64,000 nt of DNA from contig NZ_AHIL01000059.1 of the NCBI RefSeq assembly GCF_000241525.1, positions 33,314 to 97,313 on the forward strand, read 5' to 3'. Position 1 is the first letter of the stretch. Every line of letters starts with the position of its first letter. This DNA is from Comamonas testosteroni ATCC 11996 (GTDB taxonomy: Bacteria; Pseudomonadota; Gammaproteobacteria; Burkholderiales; Burkholderiaceae_C). The notes under the pieces are model-generated. The model searched no databases and was not told the DNA's origin. It saw only the letters and a list, made by a program, of their open reading frames with translations. The translations under genes were made by a program, and so were the position numbers. Shown here piece by piece: positions 27,994 through 36,385 of this stretch.

Positions 27994-28757
27994 ATGCAAT
28001 TAGCAAGCATGAAATGCATGCAAGCGCACAGGGCAAAGCCTCTGGTAAGCCCATTCTTGAGCTGAGCGATCTGTATGTCAGCTATGGAAAGACGGCTGCA
28101 CTGCATGGAGTGAACCTAAGCATTTTTCCAGGTGAAGTCGTTGCACTGATTGGTGCAAACGGCGCCGGTAAGACCACCACTTTGCGAGCTATTTCAGGTC
28201 TACTCAAACCAACACGCGGTGAAATTTTCTTCCAAGGGAAAAGCATCGCTGGCCTAGCAGCTGACCGCGTAGTTGGACAAGGTATCGCGCAATCTCCAGA
28301 GGAACGCCATGTATGGCCCAGCATGACAGTGGACGAAAACCTGTCCATGGGGGCCTATCTATGCAAGTCCAAGTCTGAAATTGAGCGACGCATGGGCCTG
28401 GTCTATGAGCGCTTTCCTCGCCTCAAAGAACGACACAAGCAACTTGCCGGCACATTAAGCGGTGGCGAGCAGCAAATGTTGGCTATTGGTCGCGCGTTGA
28501 TGTCGGAGCCACGTCTTTTGTTATTGGACGAACCTAGCCTTGGTTTGAGTCCTCGCATGGCTGAAGAAGTATTCGAGTTCGTACGTGAAATCAACGCCCA
28601 TGGCGTCACCGTGATGCTGGTGGAGCAGAACGTACACAACGCTTTGTCAGTCGCGACACGTGCTTATGTCTACGAAACAGGCCGTGTCGTGGCAGACCGC
28701 AATGCAGCTGGTCTGCTCGAGGACCCTGAGATCCTTAGCGCTTATCTCGGCGGCTAA
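27990..28757 (+). CDS. ABC importer ATP-binding protein, LivF type
   Basis: A 255-residue ATPase with Walker A GANGAGKTTTLR, signature LSGGEQQMLAIGRAL, Walker B LLLLDEPSLGLSP and H-loop LVEQNVHNAL. The short N-terminal extension (about 20 residues) before PILELSDLYVSYG is unusual but minor. It is last in the importer operon; 109 bp separate it from nicC, and that gap contains a second TetR-operator-like site, so nicC may have its own promoter. Confidence 0.9.
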   Translation: MNAISKHEMHASAQGKASGKPILELSDLYVSYGKTAALHGVNLSIFPGEVVALIGANGAGKTTTLRAISGLLKPTRGEIFFQGKSIAGLAADRVVGQGIAQSPEERHVWPSMTVDENLSMGAYLCKSKSEIERRMGLVYERFPRLKERHKQLAGTLSGGEQQMLAIGRALMSEPRLLLLDEPSLGLSPRMAEEVFEFVREINAHGVTVMLVEQNVHNALSVATRAYVYETGRVVADRNAAGLLEDPEILSAYLGG

Positions 28758-28802
28758 GCAACTTCTAGGGGGCACCCATATGCATCTTTTATTTATTCAA
28801 AA

Positions 28803-28826
28803 ATTAATTAATTAATCGATCAATCA
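28803..28826. promoter_or_regulatory. Candidate TetR operator upstream of nicC
   Basis: ATTAATTAATTAATCGATCA, then ATCAA. The reverse complement gives TTGATTGATCGATTAATTAA, close to the site before the TetR gene (TTGGTCAATCGATTAATTAA). Lies 40 bp before the nicC start. Confidence 0.5.
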
Positions 28827-28866
28827 ACTAGGGCAGCAGCGCTGCCCGGATCTAGGAGTCACAAAA

Positions 28867-30102
28867 ATGAGTAAATCACTGCGAGTGGGCATCGTCGGCG
28901 GCGGTATTGGAGGCGTAGCTCTGGCGCGCTCACTTCGGTTGTCTGGCATCGACGCATACGTTTTTGAGCGCGCGAATGCATTTGGAGAAATTGGCGCAGG
29001 CGTTCAGATGACGCCTAATGCAGCCAAGGTTTTACGAGCACTTGGACTTGGCGAAGAACTGGCACGTATCGGTTTCTTACCCAATGCCATGGTTGGACGC
29101 AACTGGGACGATGCCCGAGAACTGTTTCACACGCCCTTGCGCGAGGTGTGCCCAAGTTTGTTTGGCGCAGACTTTTGGCATGTGCATCGAGCAGATTTGC
29201 ATGCCATCTTGTGCGAAGGCATCCCTGCAGATCGCGTGCGCTTTAACGTCTCATGCACTGGAATTACCCAGCTCAAAGACAAAGCCGTAGCGCATTTCAG
29301 CGATGGCACTCAATTTGAAGCCGACCTAATCGTTGGTGCGGATGGCATTCACTCTGTAGTGCGAGACTCTCTGTGGGGTAAGACACCTTCGCAGTACACC
29401 GGACATATGTGCTGGCGCGCAGTAGTTCCTGTAGAGCAGCACCCTCTGCCTTTTGTGAGCCCGGACGCCTCTTTCTGGATGGGCCCCAAAGCACATATCG
29501 TCACCTACTACGTCAAAGGTGGCGCCGCAGTCAACATCGTTGCAGTCAACGAAAGCGCGAACTGGGTCACAGAGTCGTGGACCGAGCCCAGCACCCGAGA
29601 AGAGTTGTTAGCTGCATTTGAAGGCTGGCACGACAACATCCTCCACCTCTTTGAGAAGACCGACGCTCAACAAATCTTCAAGTGGGGATTGTTTGATCGC
29701 GATCCTATGACCCAGTGGTCAAAGGGCAATGTGACGCTTCTGGGCGACGCGGCCCACCCCATGCTGCCTTTTCTCTCGCAGGGTGCGGCTATGGCCATTG
29801 AGGATGCCTATGTGCTTGCTGCAGCACTCTCACATTTCAGCTCAGACCTGAATGAAGCGCTCAATGCTTACGAAGCTGAGCGTCGTCCACGCACCGCTCG
29901 CGTGCAACTAGAAGCACGTGAACGTGGTCGCACCTATCACCTTTCCACTCCTGAAGAGAAGAGAAAGCGGGACGAGGACTTCCAGAACGCCCAGACCAAG
30001 GATCCCAATGCCGTGGGTATCAAAGCCGAATGGGTCTATTCCTACGACGCAACCGCCTGCGTTGAACGCTTTAGCGAAAGCACCAAGGTCGCTACGGCTT
30101 GA
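28867..30102 (+). CDS. nicC: 6-hydroxynicotinate 3-monooxygenase
   Basis: A 411-residue flavoprotein hydroxylase of the salicylate-hydroxylase type: GxGxxG motif VGIVGGGIGGVALARSL, DG motif DLIVGADGIHSVV, and GD motif LLGDAAHPMLPFLSQGAAMA. The NicC-typical segment MGPKAHIVTYYVKGG places a His at residue 210, equivalent to the active-site His211 described for NicC as I recall. It hydroxylates and decarboxylates 6-hydroxynicotinate to 2,5-dihydroxypyridine using NADH and O2. Neighbours nicE, D, X and F complete the pathway to fumarate. A C-terminal extension of about 30 residues is longer than in the Pseudomonas protein. An alternative substrate among hydroxypyridine carboxylates cannot be excluded. 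Confidence 0.85.
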   Translation: MSKSLRVGIVGGGIGGVALARSLRLSGIDAYVFERANAFGEIGAGVQMTPNAAKVLRALGLGEELARIGFLPNAMVGRNWDDARELFHTPLREVCPSLFGADFWHVHRADLHAILCEGIPADRVRFNVSCTGITQLKDKAVAHFSDGTQFEADLIVGADGIHSVVRDSLWGKTPSQYTGHMCWRAVVPVEQHPLPFVSPDASFWMGPKAHIVTYYVKGGAAVNIVAVNESANWVTESWTEPSTREELLAAFEGWHDNILHLFEKTDAQQIFKWGLFDRDPMTQWSKGNVTLLGDAAHPMLPFLSQGAAMAIEDAYVLAAALSHFSSDLNEALNAYEAERRPRTARVQLEARERGRTYHLSTPEEKRKRDEDFQNAQTKDPNAVGIKAEWVYSYDATACVERFSESTKVATA

Positions 30103-30116
30103 ACTCAGGAGACAAG

Positions 30117-30893
30117 ATGACAACGAAAACCTCATTCCGCATCGGACAAATCGTTCCCAGCTCCAACACCACAATGGAGACTGAGATCCCTTCCATGTTA
30201 CGCCTGCGTGAACAAGTGCGCCCCGAGCGTTTTACCTTTCACTCTGCTCGCATGCGAATGAAGCATGTCAACAAGGACGAGCTTGCGGCCATGGATGCAG
30301 AAAGCGATCGCTGTGCCTTGGAACTCAGTGATGCTCGTGTTGATGTACTGGGCTACGCTTGCTTAGTTGCCATCATGGCCATGGGTCATGGATACCACCG
30401 ATCGTCACAGTCGCGCCTCAGCAAGGCAACTGCGAGTAATCAGGGGGCAGCTCCGGTAATCACCAGCGCAGGGGCCTTGGTGGATGCTCTAAAGGTCATG
30501 GGGGTCAAACGTATTGCGTTGGTAGCACCATACATGGTGCCCCTAACCAAATTGGTCATTGACTACATTGAGCACGAAGGCTTTGAGGTCAGTGACTGGA
30601 GAGCACTTGAGATTGCAGACAACTTGGAAGTTGGTCGTCACGACCCCTCTAAACTGCCTGCCATCGTTTCTGGCATGAAGACTGACGATGTCGATGCGAT
30701 CGTGCTATCCGCCTGCGTACAAATGCCCTCGCTCGCAGCGATTGCTCAAGTAGAAGCCGCGACAGGTAAGCCGGTGGTGACAGCAGCCGTGGCGACCACC
30801 TACGCGATGCTAAGCGAGCTCGGCCTAGAACAAGTAGTCCCCGGAGCTGGTGCGCTGCTATCGGGGGCCTACTCAACGAAGAAGGCTTTCTAA
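30117..30893 (+). CDS. nicE: Maleate cis-trans isomerase
   Basis: A 258-residue Asp/Glu racemase-superfamily enzyme from the ATG at 30117 (after AGGAGACAAG). The two catalytic Cys are at C82 (LGYACLVAIMAMG) and C200 (IVLSACVQMPS), the positions I recall for bacterial maleate isomerases. It converts maleate, made by NicF, to fumarate for the TCA cycle. Its stop overlaps the nicD start by one base (TAATG), indicating translational coupling. Confidence 0.87.
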   Translation: MTTKTSFRIGQIVPSSNTTMETEIPSMLRLREQVRPERFTFHSARMRMKHVNKDELAAMDAESDRCALELSDARVDVLGYACLVAIMAMGHGYHRSSQSRLSKATASNQGAAPVITSAGALVDALKVMGVKRIALVAPYMVPLTKLVIDYIEHEGFEVSDWRALEIADNLEVGRHDPSKLPAIVSGMKTDDVDAIVLSACVQMPSLAAIAQVEAATGKPVVTAAVATTYAMLSELGLEQVVPGAGALLSGAYSTKKAF

Positions 30894-31723
30894 TGAACGA
30901 CAGCACCTTTCTCTACGGCGCGCAGGTGCGGGCCAATGACATACGTCAACACTACCTCCGCTATGGCGGTAACAAAGACCAACGTGCCGAGCGCGATGCG
31001 GTCATCATCATCCCCGGCATTACCAGTCCCGCGGTTACATGGGGCTTTGTTGCCGAGCGCTTTGGACGCCAATATGACACATACGTACTCGATGTACGCG
31101 GTAGAGGCCTAAGTGAGGCATCCGGTGCACTGGATTACAGCCTGGATGCCCAAGCTGCTGACCTCAATGCGTTCGCGTCGGCACTAGGTCTGTCCAAATA
31201 TGCCTTCGTCGGCCATTCGATGGGAGGGCGCGTTGCCATTCGAGCAGCGTCCCATCACCCCATCGGTCTTACACGTGTAGTAGCCGTCGACCCCCCCGTC
31301 TCAGGCCCGGGTCGTCGAGCATATCCAGCCAATCTAGCTTGGTACATCGACTCAATCCGCATGGCGTGCAAAGGAATCAGCCTTGAGCAAATGCGCGAGT
31401 TCTGTCCCTCATGGAGTGATGAGCAGTTGCGATTGCGCGCACAGTGGTTGCACACCTGCGACGAGCGCGCCATTGTCGCCAGCTTTAATGCCTTCCAAAT
31501 GGACGACATTCACGCGGATCTTCCACACATTGCAGTACCGCTAATGCTGATGAGTGCAGAACGAGGCGATGTAATTCGCGAAGAAGAGGTATCCGAAATC
31601 CGGGCGCTGGTGCCAAGCCTGCACGAAAAGCGCGTCAGTAATGCTGGTCACATGATCCCCTGGGATAACGAGGAAGGTTTTTATCAAGCCTTCGGTAACT
31701 TTCTCGGCCAAGCGCTGGAGTAA
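30893..31723 (+). CDS. nicD: N-formylmaleamate deformylase
   Basis: A 276-residue alpha/beta hydrolase. The nucleophile elbow is GHSMGG with Ser109; acid Asp is near residue 133 (VVAVDPP), and the catalytic His is in NAGHMIPWDN. It removes formate from N-formylmaleamate, the product of NicX, to give maleamate. Assignment rests on motif and on its place between nicE and nicX; alone it would only be a generic hydrolase. Confidence 0.82.
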   Translation: MNDSTFLYGAQVRANDIRQHYLRYGGNKDQRAERDAVIIIPGITSPAVTWGFVAERFGRQYDTYVLDVRGRGLSEASGALDYSLDAQAADLNAFASALGLSKYAFVGHSMGGRVAIRAASHHPIGLTRVVAVDPPVSGPGRRAYPANLAWYIDSIRMACKGISLEQMREFCPSWSDEQLRLRAQWLHTCDERAIVASFNAFQMDDIHADLPHIAVPLMLMSAERGDVIREEEVSEIRALVPSLHEKRVSNAGHMIPWDNEEGFYQAFGNFLGQALE

Positions 31724-31749
31724 CGAAATCATTTAATACGGAGATTGCC

Positions 31750-32832
31750 ATGGCCATCAGCGACACCGAACTTATCCGCGCCTGGACACAAGTACTAAAC
31801 CTCTCCAAGCTCAAACGCGGCGATGCCGTCACTGTGCTGACGAGCGACCACACTCACCCTCAAACCCTACGCTGTGCGATCACTTCGGCCACTATGCTGG
31901 GTGCCTGCGTAAGCCAGCTCAACTTGCCACCGGTCAATGGCGAGAAGTCACTCAGCCGCGATACCCTTGCCTATCTTGGCACGACGCCACTCACGGGCAA
32001 TCGTGCAGCGATTGCTGCACTGAAGGCCAGCGATCTGGTGCTTGATTTGATGACACTGCTGTTTTCTCCTGAGCAGCATGAGATCCTGGCGTCAGGCACA
32101 AAAATCCTGCTTGCAGTAGAACCTCCCGAGGTCTTGGCACGCTTAGTTCCCACACTTGAAGACTATGAACGCGTACAAGCTGGTGTAGCGCTACTCAAAG
32201 GCAGGCGTGAGATGCTTGTCACTTCTCCTTCAGGAACTGATCTTCACTTGCCACTTGGCGAATACCCGGTAACCGCAGAGTATGGATTCGTTGATCAGCC
32301 CGGCCGTTGGGATCACTGGCCTAGCGGCTTCGCCTTTACCTGGCCGAATGAGGGTGGCGCGCAAGGCCGCATTGTCTTGACCAAAGGCGATGTTTTGCTT
32401 CCCATGAAAAGCTATGTAGGCGAGCCCATCACGCTCACAGTGGAGAACGGCTTTGTGACTAGCATCGATGGCGATGCCGAAGCCGAATTGCTTCGCGAAT
32501 ACATCGAGTCTTTCGATGATCCAGAAGCTTATGCAATTTCACATGTGGGCTGGGGTCTGCAAAAGCGTGCTTTTTGGTCAACGCTAGGCCTCTATGATCG
32601 CGAGGCTACTCTGGGCATGGATGCTCGAGCGGTTAGCGGCAACTTCCTTTTTTCCCTTGGTCCTAACAACGAAGCTGGGGGCAGCCGAACTACTGCTTGC
32701 CACATCGATATCCCAATGCGGCACTGCAATGTTTTTGTCGATGGGCTGCAAGTCGTGAATGACGGCCAAGTCGTGGAGTCACTGATGAAGCCTACAAAAT
32801 CTGCTTCCGCACTGGAGGTTACCCATGCTTGA
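31750..32832 (+). CDS. nicX: 2,5-dihydroxypyridine 5,6-dioxygenase
   Basis: A 360-residue protein of the M29-leucyl-aminopeptidase-like fold used by NicX. The Fe(II) ligands recalled for Pseudomonas putida NicX, His265, His318 and Asp320, are found at exactly these positions (AISHVGWG, CHIDIPMRH). It opens the ring of 2,5-dihydroxypyridine to N-formylmaleamate. It overlaps nicF by 8 bp. A GGAGATTGCC RBS precedes the ATG. Confidence 0.88.
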   Translation: MAISDTELIRAWTQVLNLSKLKRGDAVTVLTSDHTHPQTLRCAITSATMLGACVSQLNLPPVNGEKSLSRDTLAYLGTTPLTGNRAAIAALKASDLVLDLMTLLFSPEQHEILASGTKILLAVEPPEVLARLVPTLEDYERVQAGVALLKGRREMLVTSPSGTDLHLPLGEYPVTAEYGFVDQPGRWDHWPSGFAFTWPNEGGAQGRIVLTKGDVLLPMKSYVGEPITLTVENGFVTSIDGDAEAELLREYIESFDDPEAYAISHVGWGLQKRAFWSTLGLYDREATLGMDARAVSGNFLFSLGPNNEAGGSRTTACHIDIPMRHCNVFVDGLQVVNDGQVVESLMKPTKSASALEVTHA

Positions 32833-33454
32833 CGAGTCTCACGTCTATTCACGTCAAGGCTTCGGTGCGGGCTTGGGCATTCAAGCCCCCATCGGTCTTC
32901 TAATCGTGGACTTTGTAAATGGATTTGCTGATCCTGGAACTTTCGGCGGCGGCAACATTCCTGAGGCCATTGATCGCTCCGTAGAGCTACTTTCGACTGC
33001 CCGTGAGCATGCATGGCCCGTAGCACATAGCCGCATTGTCTACGCTGATAACGATAGCGACGCCAATATCTTCAGTACAAAAGTGCCAGGCATGTTGGGA
33101 TTGAAAGAGCACTCACCCGCCAGTGCTATTGTCGATGTTCTTGCACCTGCACCTGGTGAGTTGGTCGTGCGAAAAACTGTTCCTTCAGCATTCTTCGGCA
33201 CCAACCTCGCCCCTTGGCTCACGCAACATGGCGTATGCACCTTGCTGGTGGCCGGCTGCGTCACCAGCGGCTGCGTGCGCGCCAGCGTGGTAGACGCCAT
33301 GTGTTGGGGATTTCGCCCCGTCGTAATTGAAGACTGCGTGGGCGATCGTGCGATCGGTCCGCATGAGGCCAGTCTGTTTGACATGCGTCAAAAGTATGCC
33401 GATGTCATCAGCCTAGAAGCTCTGCATGCCCAACTTGTCACGCTTAAACGCTGA
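32825..33454 (+). CDS. nicF: Maleamate amidohydrolase (isochorismatase-like)
   Basis: A 209-residue isochorismatase-fold amidase. Catalytic triad: Asp29 (LLIVDFVNGF), Lys117 (VVRKTVPSAFFG) and Cys150 (AGCVTSGCVRAS). It hydrolyses maleamate to maleate and ammonia, the last amide step of the nicotinate lower pathway. The start overlaps the nicX end. Beyond it the sequence turns into an IS5 remnant, so the operon ends here. Confidence 0.87.
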   Translation: MLDESHVYSRQGFGAGLGIQAPIGLLIVDFVNGFADPGTFGGGNIPEAIDRSVELLSTAREHAWPVAHSRIVYADNDSDANIFSTKVPGMLGLKEHSPASAIVDVLAPAPGELVVRKTVPSAFFGTNLAPWLTQHGVCTLLVAGCVTSGCVRASVVDAMCWGFRPVVIEDCVGDRAIGPHEASLFDMRQKYADVISLEALHAQLVTLKR

Positions 33455-33470
33455 AGTCTAAATTTAGGGG

Positions 33471-33666
33471 ACCACTGCTGCATAAAGTGGACGAGCAGCA
33501 ACATCTCAACAGGAAACGGTGGTCGACCTTTGCGCCCTTCTGGAGCGTAGGGAGCAATCAATGCCACCAACTCCCTCCAGGGCACTACCTGCTACATCTG
33601 CTCAAGGAATTCGCGTTTGCGAATCTTCTTGGTGGAGAGGTTCGGGGTGAGATCAGTTTGTTTCAT
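33471..33666 (-). pseudogene. IS5-family transposase N-terminal remnant
   Basis: From the ATG at 33666 the minus strand reads MKQTDLTPNLSTKKIRKREF, LEQM, an in-frame TAG, then QVVPWRELVALIAPYAPEGR and PVEMLLLVHFMQQW. This is the opening of an IS5-family transposase (usual MKQTTLxxNLSTKKTRKREF). It has an internal stop and is cut after about 65 codons, 17 bp from nicF. Confidence 0.8.
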
Positions 33667-33735
33667 GGGCCGGGATGTTGCCGCACCTGGCACGCATGTG
33701 CAAGCACATGCGTTGGAGATTTATGCAGAGGTTCC

Positions 33736-34422
33736 CTAATTCGCCAGGAATCCGCCAACCACGAAGCGCGTCACTTGATCAATGAGCGCTTCGGTGTCGT
33801 CCGGGTCATAAAGCCCTTTCGGTGTCATTTCCTCCATTCGATGGGTATCTGAAAATGCGTAGAGATAAGTGCCAACCATCAATGTAACGCGCCAGTACGC
33901 ATCCAACTCCGTAAGCTGTGGCAGGGCCAATCGAAAGGCCTCCACATAGCGTTGAGTAGATGAGCCGTAAGCGTCGGTACGTACTTTGTATGAAATCTCC
34001 GGCGGCTCTGTATGCATGCGAGCTTGCAGCCTCAAAAACGATCGTCCCTGCAGAGTCCCACGCAAGGCCAATGTAGGGGAAAGAAAGGCATGCACAATTT
34101 CTCTAACAGTAGGCTTGCCCCTGCATAGCAAAGCTTCAAGCAACTCGGTGCGTTGCTGCGAGATAAGCTGCCCACGGCGCAGAAAAGTCTCTTCGAACAA
34201 TCCGTATTTAGAACCAAAGTAATAGCTGATCAAAGCCTGCGTGACATTTGTCGCTGCCGCGATCTCCCGCAAGGAGGTTCCTGCATAGCCCAGTTCCGCG
34301 AACTGCGCCTCTGCTGCATCCATGATCTCATCGCGAACCGCACTAATTCCCTCGGGCCGCCCTGGCTTTCTTTGCTTGACCCGCTTGCTAGGAGCGTGGC
34401 CGATGACATCTATTTTTTTCAT
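33736..34422 (-). CDS. TetR-family regulator of the nic/importer cluster
   Basis: A 228-residue regulator with N-terminal HTH AELGYAGTSLREIAAATNVT, QALISYYFGSKYGLFEETF. The rest is the ligand-binding helical domain. It is convergent with the nic operon, and an AT-rich site (34421-34445) starts immediately before its ATG, suggesting autorepression. Related sites precede the ABC importer and nicC, so it probably represses transport and degradation together. In P. putida the nic genes use a MarR regulator (NicR), so this control is different. Confidence 0.85.
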   Translation of the reverse strand: MKKIDVIGHAPSKRVKQRKPGRPEGISAVRDEIMDAAEAQFAELGYAGTSLREIAAATNVTQALISYYFGSKYGLFEETFLRRGQLISQQRTELLEALLCRGKPTVREIVHAFLSPTLALRGTLQGRSFLRLQARMHTEPPEISYKVRTDAYGSSTQRYVEAFRLALPQLTELDAYWRVTLMVGTYLYAFSDTHRMEEMTPKGLYDPDDTEALIDQVTRFVVGGFLAN

Positions 34423-34445
34423 TTAATTAATCGATTGACCAATAA
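34421..34445. promoter_or_regulatory. Candidate TetR operator at its own gene
   Basis: ATTTAATTAATCGATTGACC followed by AATAA; minus strand TTGGTCAATCGATTAATTAA. It starts right at the TetR start codon and matches the two upstream sites in the nic cluster. Confidence 0.5.
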
Positions 34446-34964
34446 TGAAGTATATGTGTAGCGCACTGTACGTGTAAGGCCGGTACACAGTGTTTTTATA
34501 AGTACATCGACAACCATTTCCTGGGTATCCACCGACCTAAAAGAAGCCGACCAGGATATGGCTAACACCGACCCGCATTTGTGGCGTCTCTAGGCAGGGA
34601 CCGTGGCAATGGAAAAGTCTGAGAATATTGCGAGGTGACTGACTCTATACCTGCACATGTAAGCAACGCAGGTGTCACGATGTTACGGAGCCCCTGCAGG
34701 TGCAGCAGGCATCGCTAACAACTGCTCAAACAACACCGTTGAGTCGCAAGTCTATGTATGCACACTCAGACAGTGGACGCCCTGCAACCTATTGCCCCGC
34801 TCCCCTCCCAAGGCTCATTTGAAACTTGACGTTGGATAGTCGCTAGGTAGATGCTTGGACGACTGATATGGGATCGTGACCGATAGTTCACGATGCTGCA
34901 TCGACCAGCGGCAACCGCTACAAGGCAGACCTAAGACGATGGCTGGCGAGCGACTGCAATGGGT
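34446..34964. other. Gap without a gene, before the IS30 element
   Basis: About 520 bp with no recognisable ORF, RNA or complete repeat. It carries short degenerate segments such as CCTGCAGGTGCAGCAGGC near 34690 and looks like decayed sequence between the TetR promoter and the IS30 left end. Confidence 0.45.
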
Positions 34965-36190
34965 TGTGGATTCAACCGATGGATGCAACACATTCGTTAA
35001 ACATCTCAGCTGGGGTTCTGTACCCCAAGGTCTTCCTGGGCCGCTCGTTTAATTTTCTCGCAATCGCATCCAATTCATCTTGTGAGTAGCCAGAGATGTC
35101 GATGCCCTTGGGCAGGTACTGTCTGAGTAGCCCATTGGTGTTCTCGTTCGTTCCGCGCTGCCATGGGTTTTGTGGATCGCAGAAGTAGACCTGGATGTCG
35201 GTGGCCACAGTGAATCGTTTGTGCCCCGCCATTTCCGATCCCCGGTCCCAGGTCAAGGAACGATAGAGCTCTTGCGGCAAGGTCTGCGCATGCCTGGCCA
35301 GCGCCGCCGCCACGGTGTACGAGTCCTTGTCCACTAGCTTGACCAACATTACGTAGCGGGTGTGGCGCTCTACTAGCGTTGCCACCTGGCTGTAGGCATC
35401 GCCAAACAACAGATCGCCCTCCCAATGGCCCGGCACTGCTCGATCCTCTATGCAGGCTGGGCGTTCGCTGATGGGCACGGCGTCAACGATCCGGCCATGG
35501 ATGGGTGTTTTCTGGGTGTAGTGGCGTGAGCGACGCATCCCCCGGGTGCGCCGCAAGTGCTCCAGAAGCTCCTTCTTCAAGGCCCCGCGTGTTTGGACGA
35601 AGAGCGTGCGGTAGATGGCTTCGTGAGACACCTGCAAATCCTTTTCGCCGGGGTAAGTGCGTTGGAGCCACCCCGCTATTTGCTCGGGCGACCACTGACT
35701 CTGTAATTTAACCGCCACGATGTGAGCCAATGCAGGATTGCTGGCCAACTTGCATGTCTTGGGGCGGCGTGCTCGCGTCCAGGCTGCCTCATCCGCTTTG
35801 GCTGCTCGATAGCCAGTCTTACCTCCATTGCGCAGGAGCTCGCGGCTGATGGTCGACGCAGCTCGTTTTAAGCGGCCGGCAACGCAGCGGATAGATTCAC
35901 CTGCGGCCAACGCCCTGGAGATTTCTTCTCGCTCAGACATGGTCAATGCCCAGCGAGACCGACGCCTCACTGGTGGCCGGATGCCACCTGTCGCACTCAA
36001 GATGGTGTGAATGGACGAGTGTGGTCGGTCAAACAGCTTGCCGATCTCGTGCAAGGTATCGCCAGCTTTCCAGCGATCCCACATCAGGGCTTTCTGAGCT
36101 TCGGTGTAGTAAATCCGCGGTCTTTGCTTCATGCCAACACCCCTTGCGCCAGTGGCAGTCATTGTGTTGCATTGACCAGTTGAATCCACA
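34965..36190 (-). mobile_element. IS30-family insertion sequence, intact
   Basis: 1226 bp with terminal inverted repeats: the left end TGTGGATTCAACCGATGGAT and the reverse complement of the right end TGTGGATTCAACTGGTCAAT, extending through GCAACACA. Both ends are flanked by GT (34963-34964 and 36191-36192), which fits a 2-bp target duplication typical of IS30. One transposase gene fills it. Confidence 0.85.
34972..36162 (-). CDS. IS30-family transposase
   Basis: A 396-residue DDE transposase. An N-terminal HTH region (YTEAQKALMWDRWKAGDTLH, LTMSEREEISRALAAGESIR) is followed by the IS30 catalytic core with HWEGDLLFG (first Asp), LTWDRGSEM (second Asp) and NPWQRGTNENTNGLLRQYLP (Glu), the IS30 signature. 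The longer frame from 36252 leaves the element, so the Met at 36162 (MTATGARG) or 36132 is more likely. No stop or frameshift is seen, so it may be active. Confidence 0.92.
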   Translation of the reverse strand: MTATGARGVGMKQRPRIYYTEAQKALMWDRWKAGDTLHEIGKLFDRPHSSIHTILSATGGIRPPVRRRSRWALTMSEREEISRALAAGESIRCVAGRLKRAASTISRELLRNGGKTGYRAAKADEAAWTRARRPKTCKLASNPALAHIVAVKLQSQWSPEQIAGWLQRTYPGEKDLQVSHEAIYRTLFVQTRGALKKELLEHLRRTRGMRRSRHYTQKTPIHGRIVDAVPISERPACIEDRAVPGHWEGDLLFGDAYSQVATLVERHTRYVMLVKLVDKDSYTVAAALARHAQTLPQELYRSLTWDRGSEMAGHKRFTVATDIQVYFCDPQNPWQRGTNENTNGLLRQYLPKGIDISGYSQDELDAIARKLNERPRKTLGYRTPAEMFNECVASIG

Positions 36191-36385
36191 GTCGTTTGCT
36201 GCCGGTGGTTAGTACAAGCAGGTCGGTCCTCGCATATCGGAATGATGGTCAATTAAGGCCAGCGACCGCAATCGGCTGCCATACGCCCGTAGCGTTGAAC
36301 AATCCAGGGAAGGCGGCTCTCAACCAAGGCCACTTCTCTTCTTTTGACTCCAAACAATGAGTTGCGCAAAGCTATGCAAAAGCGA

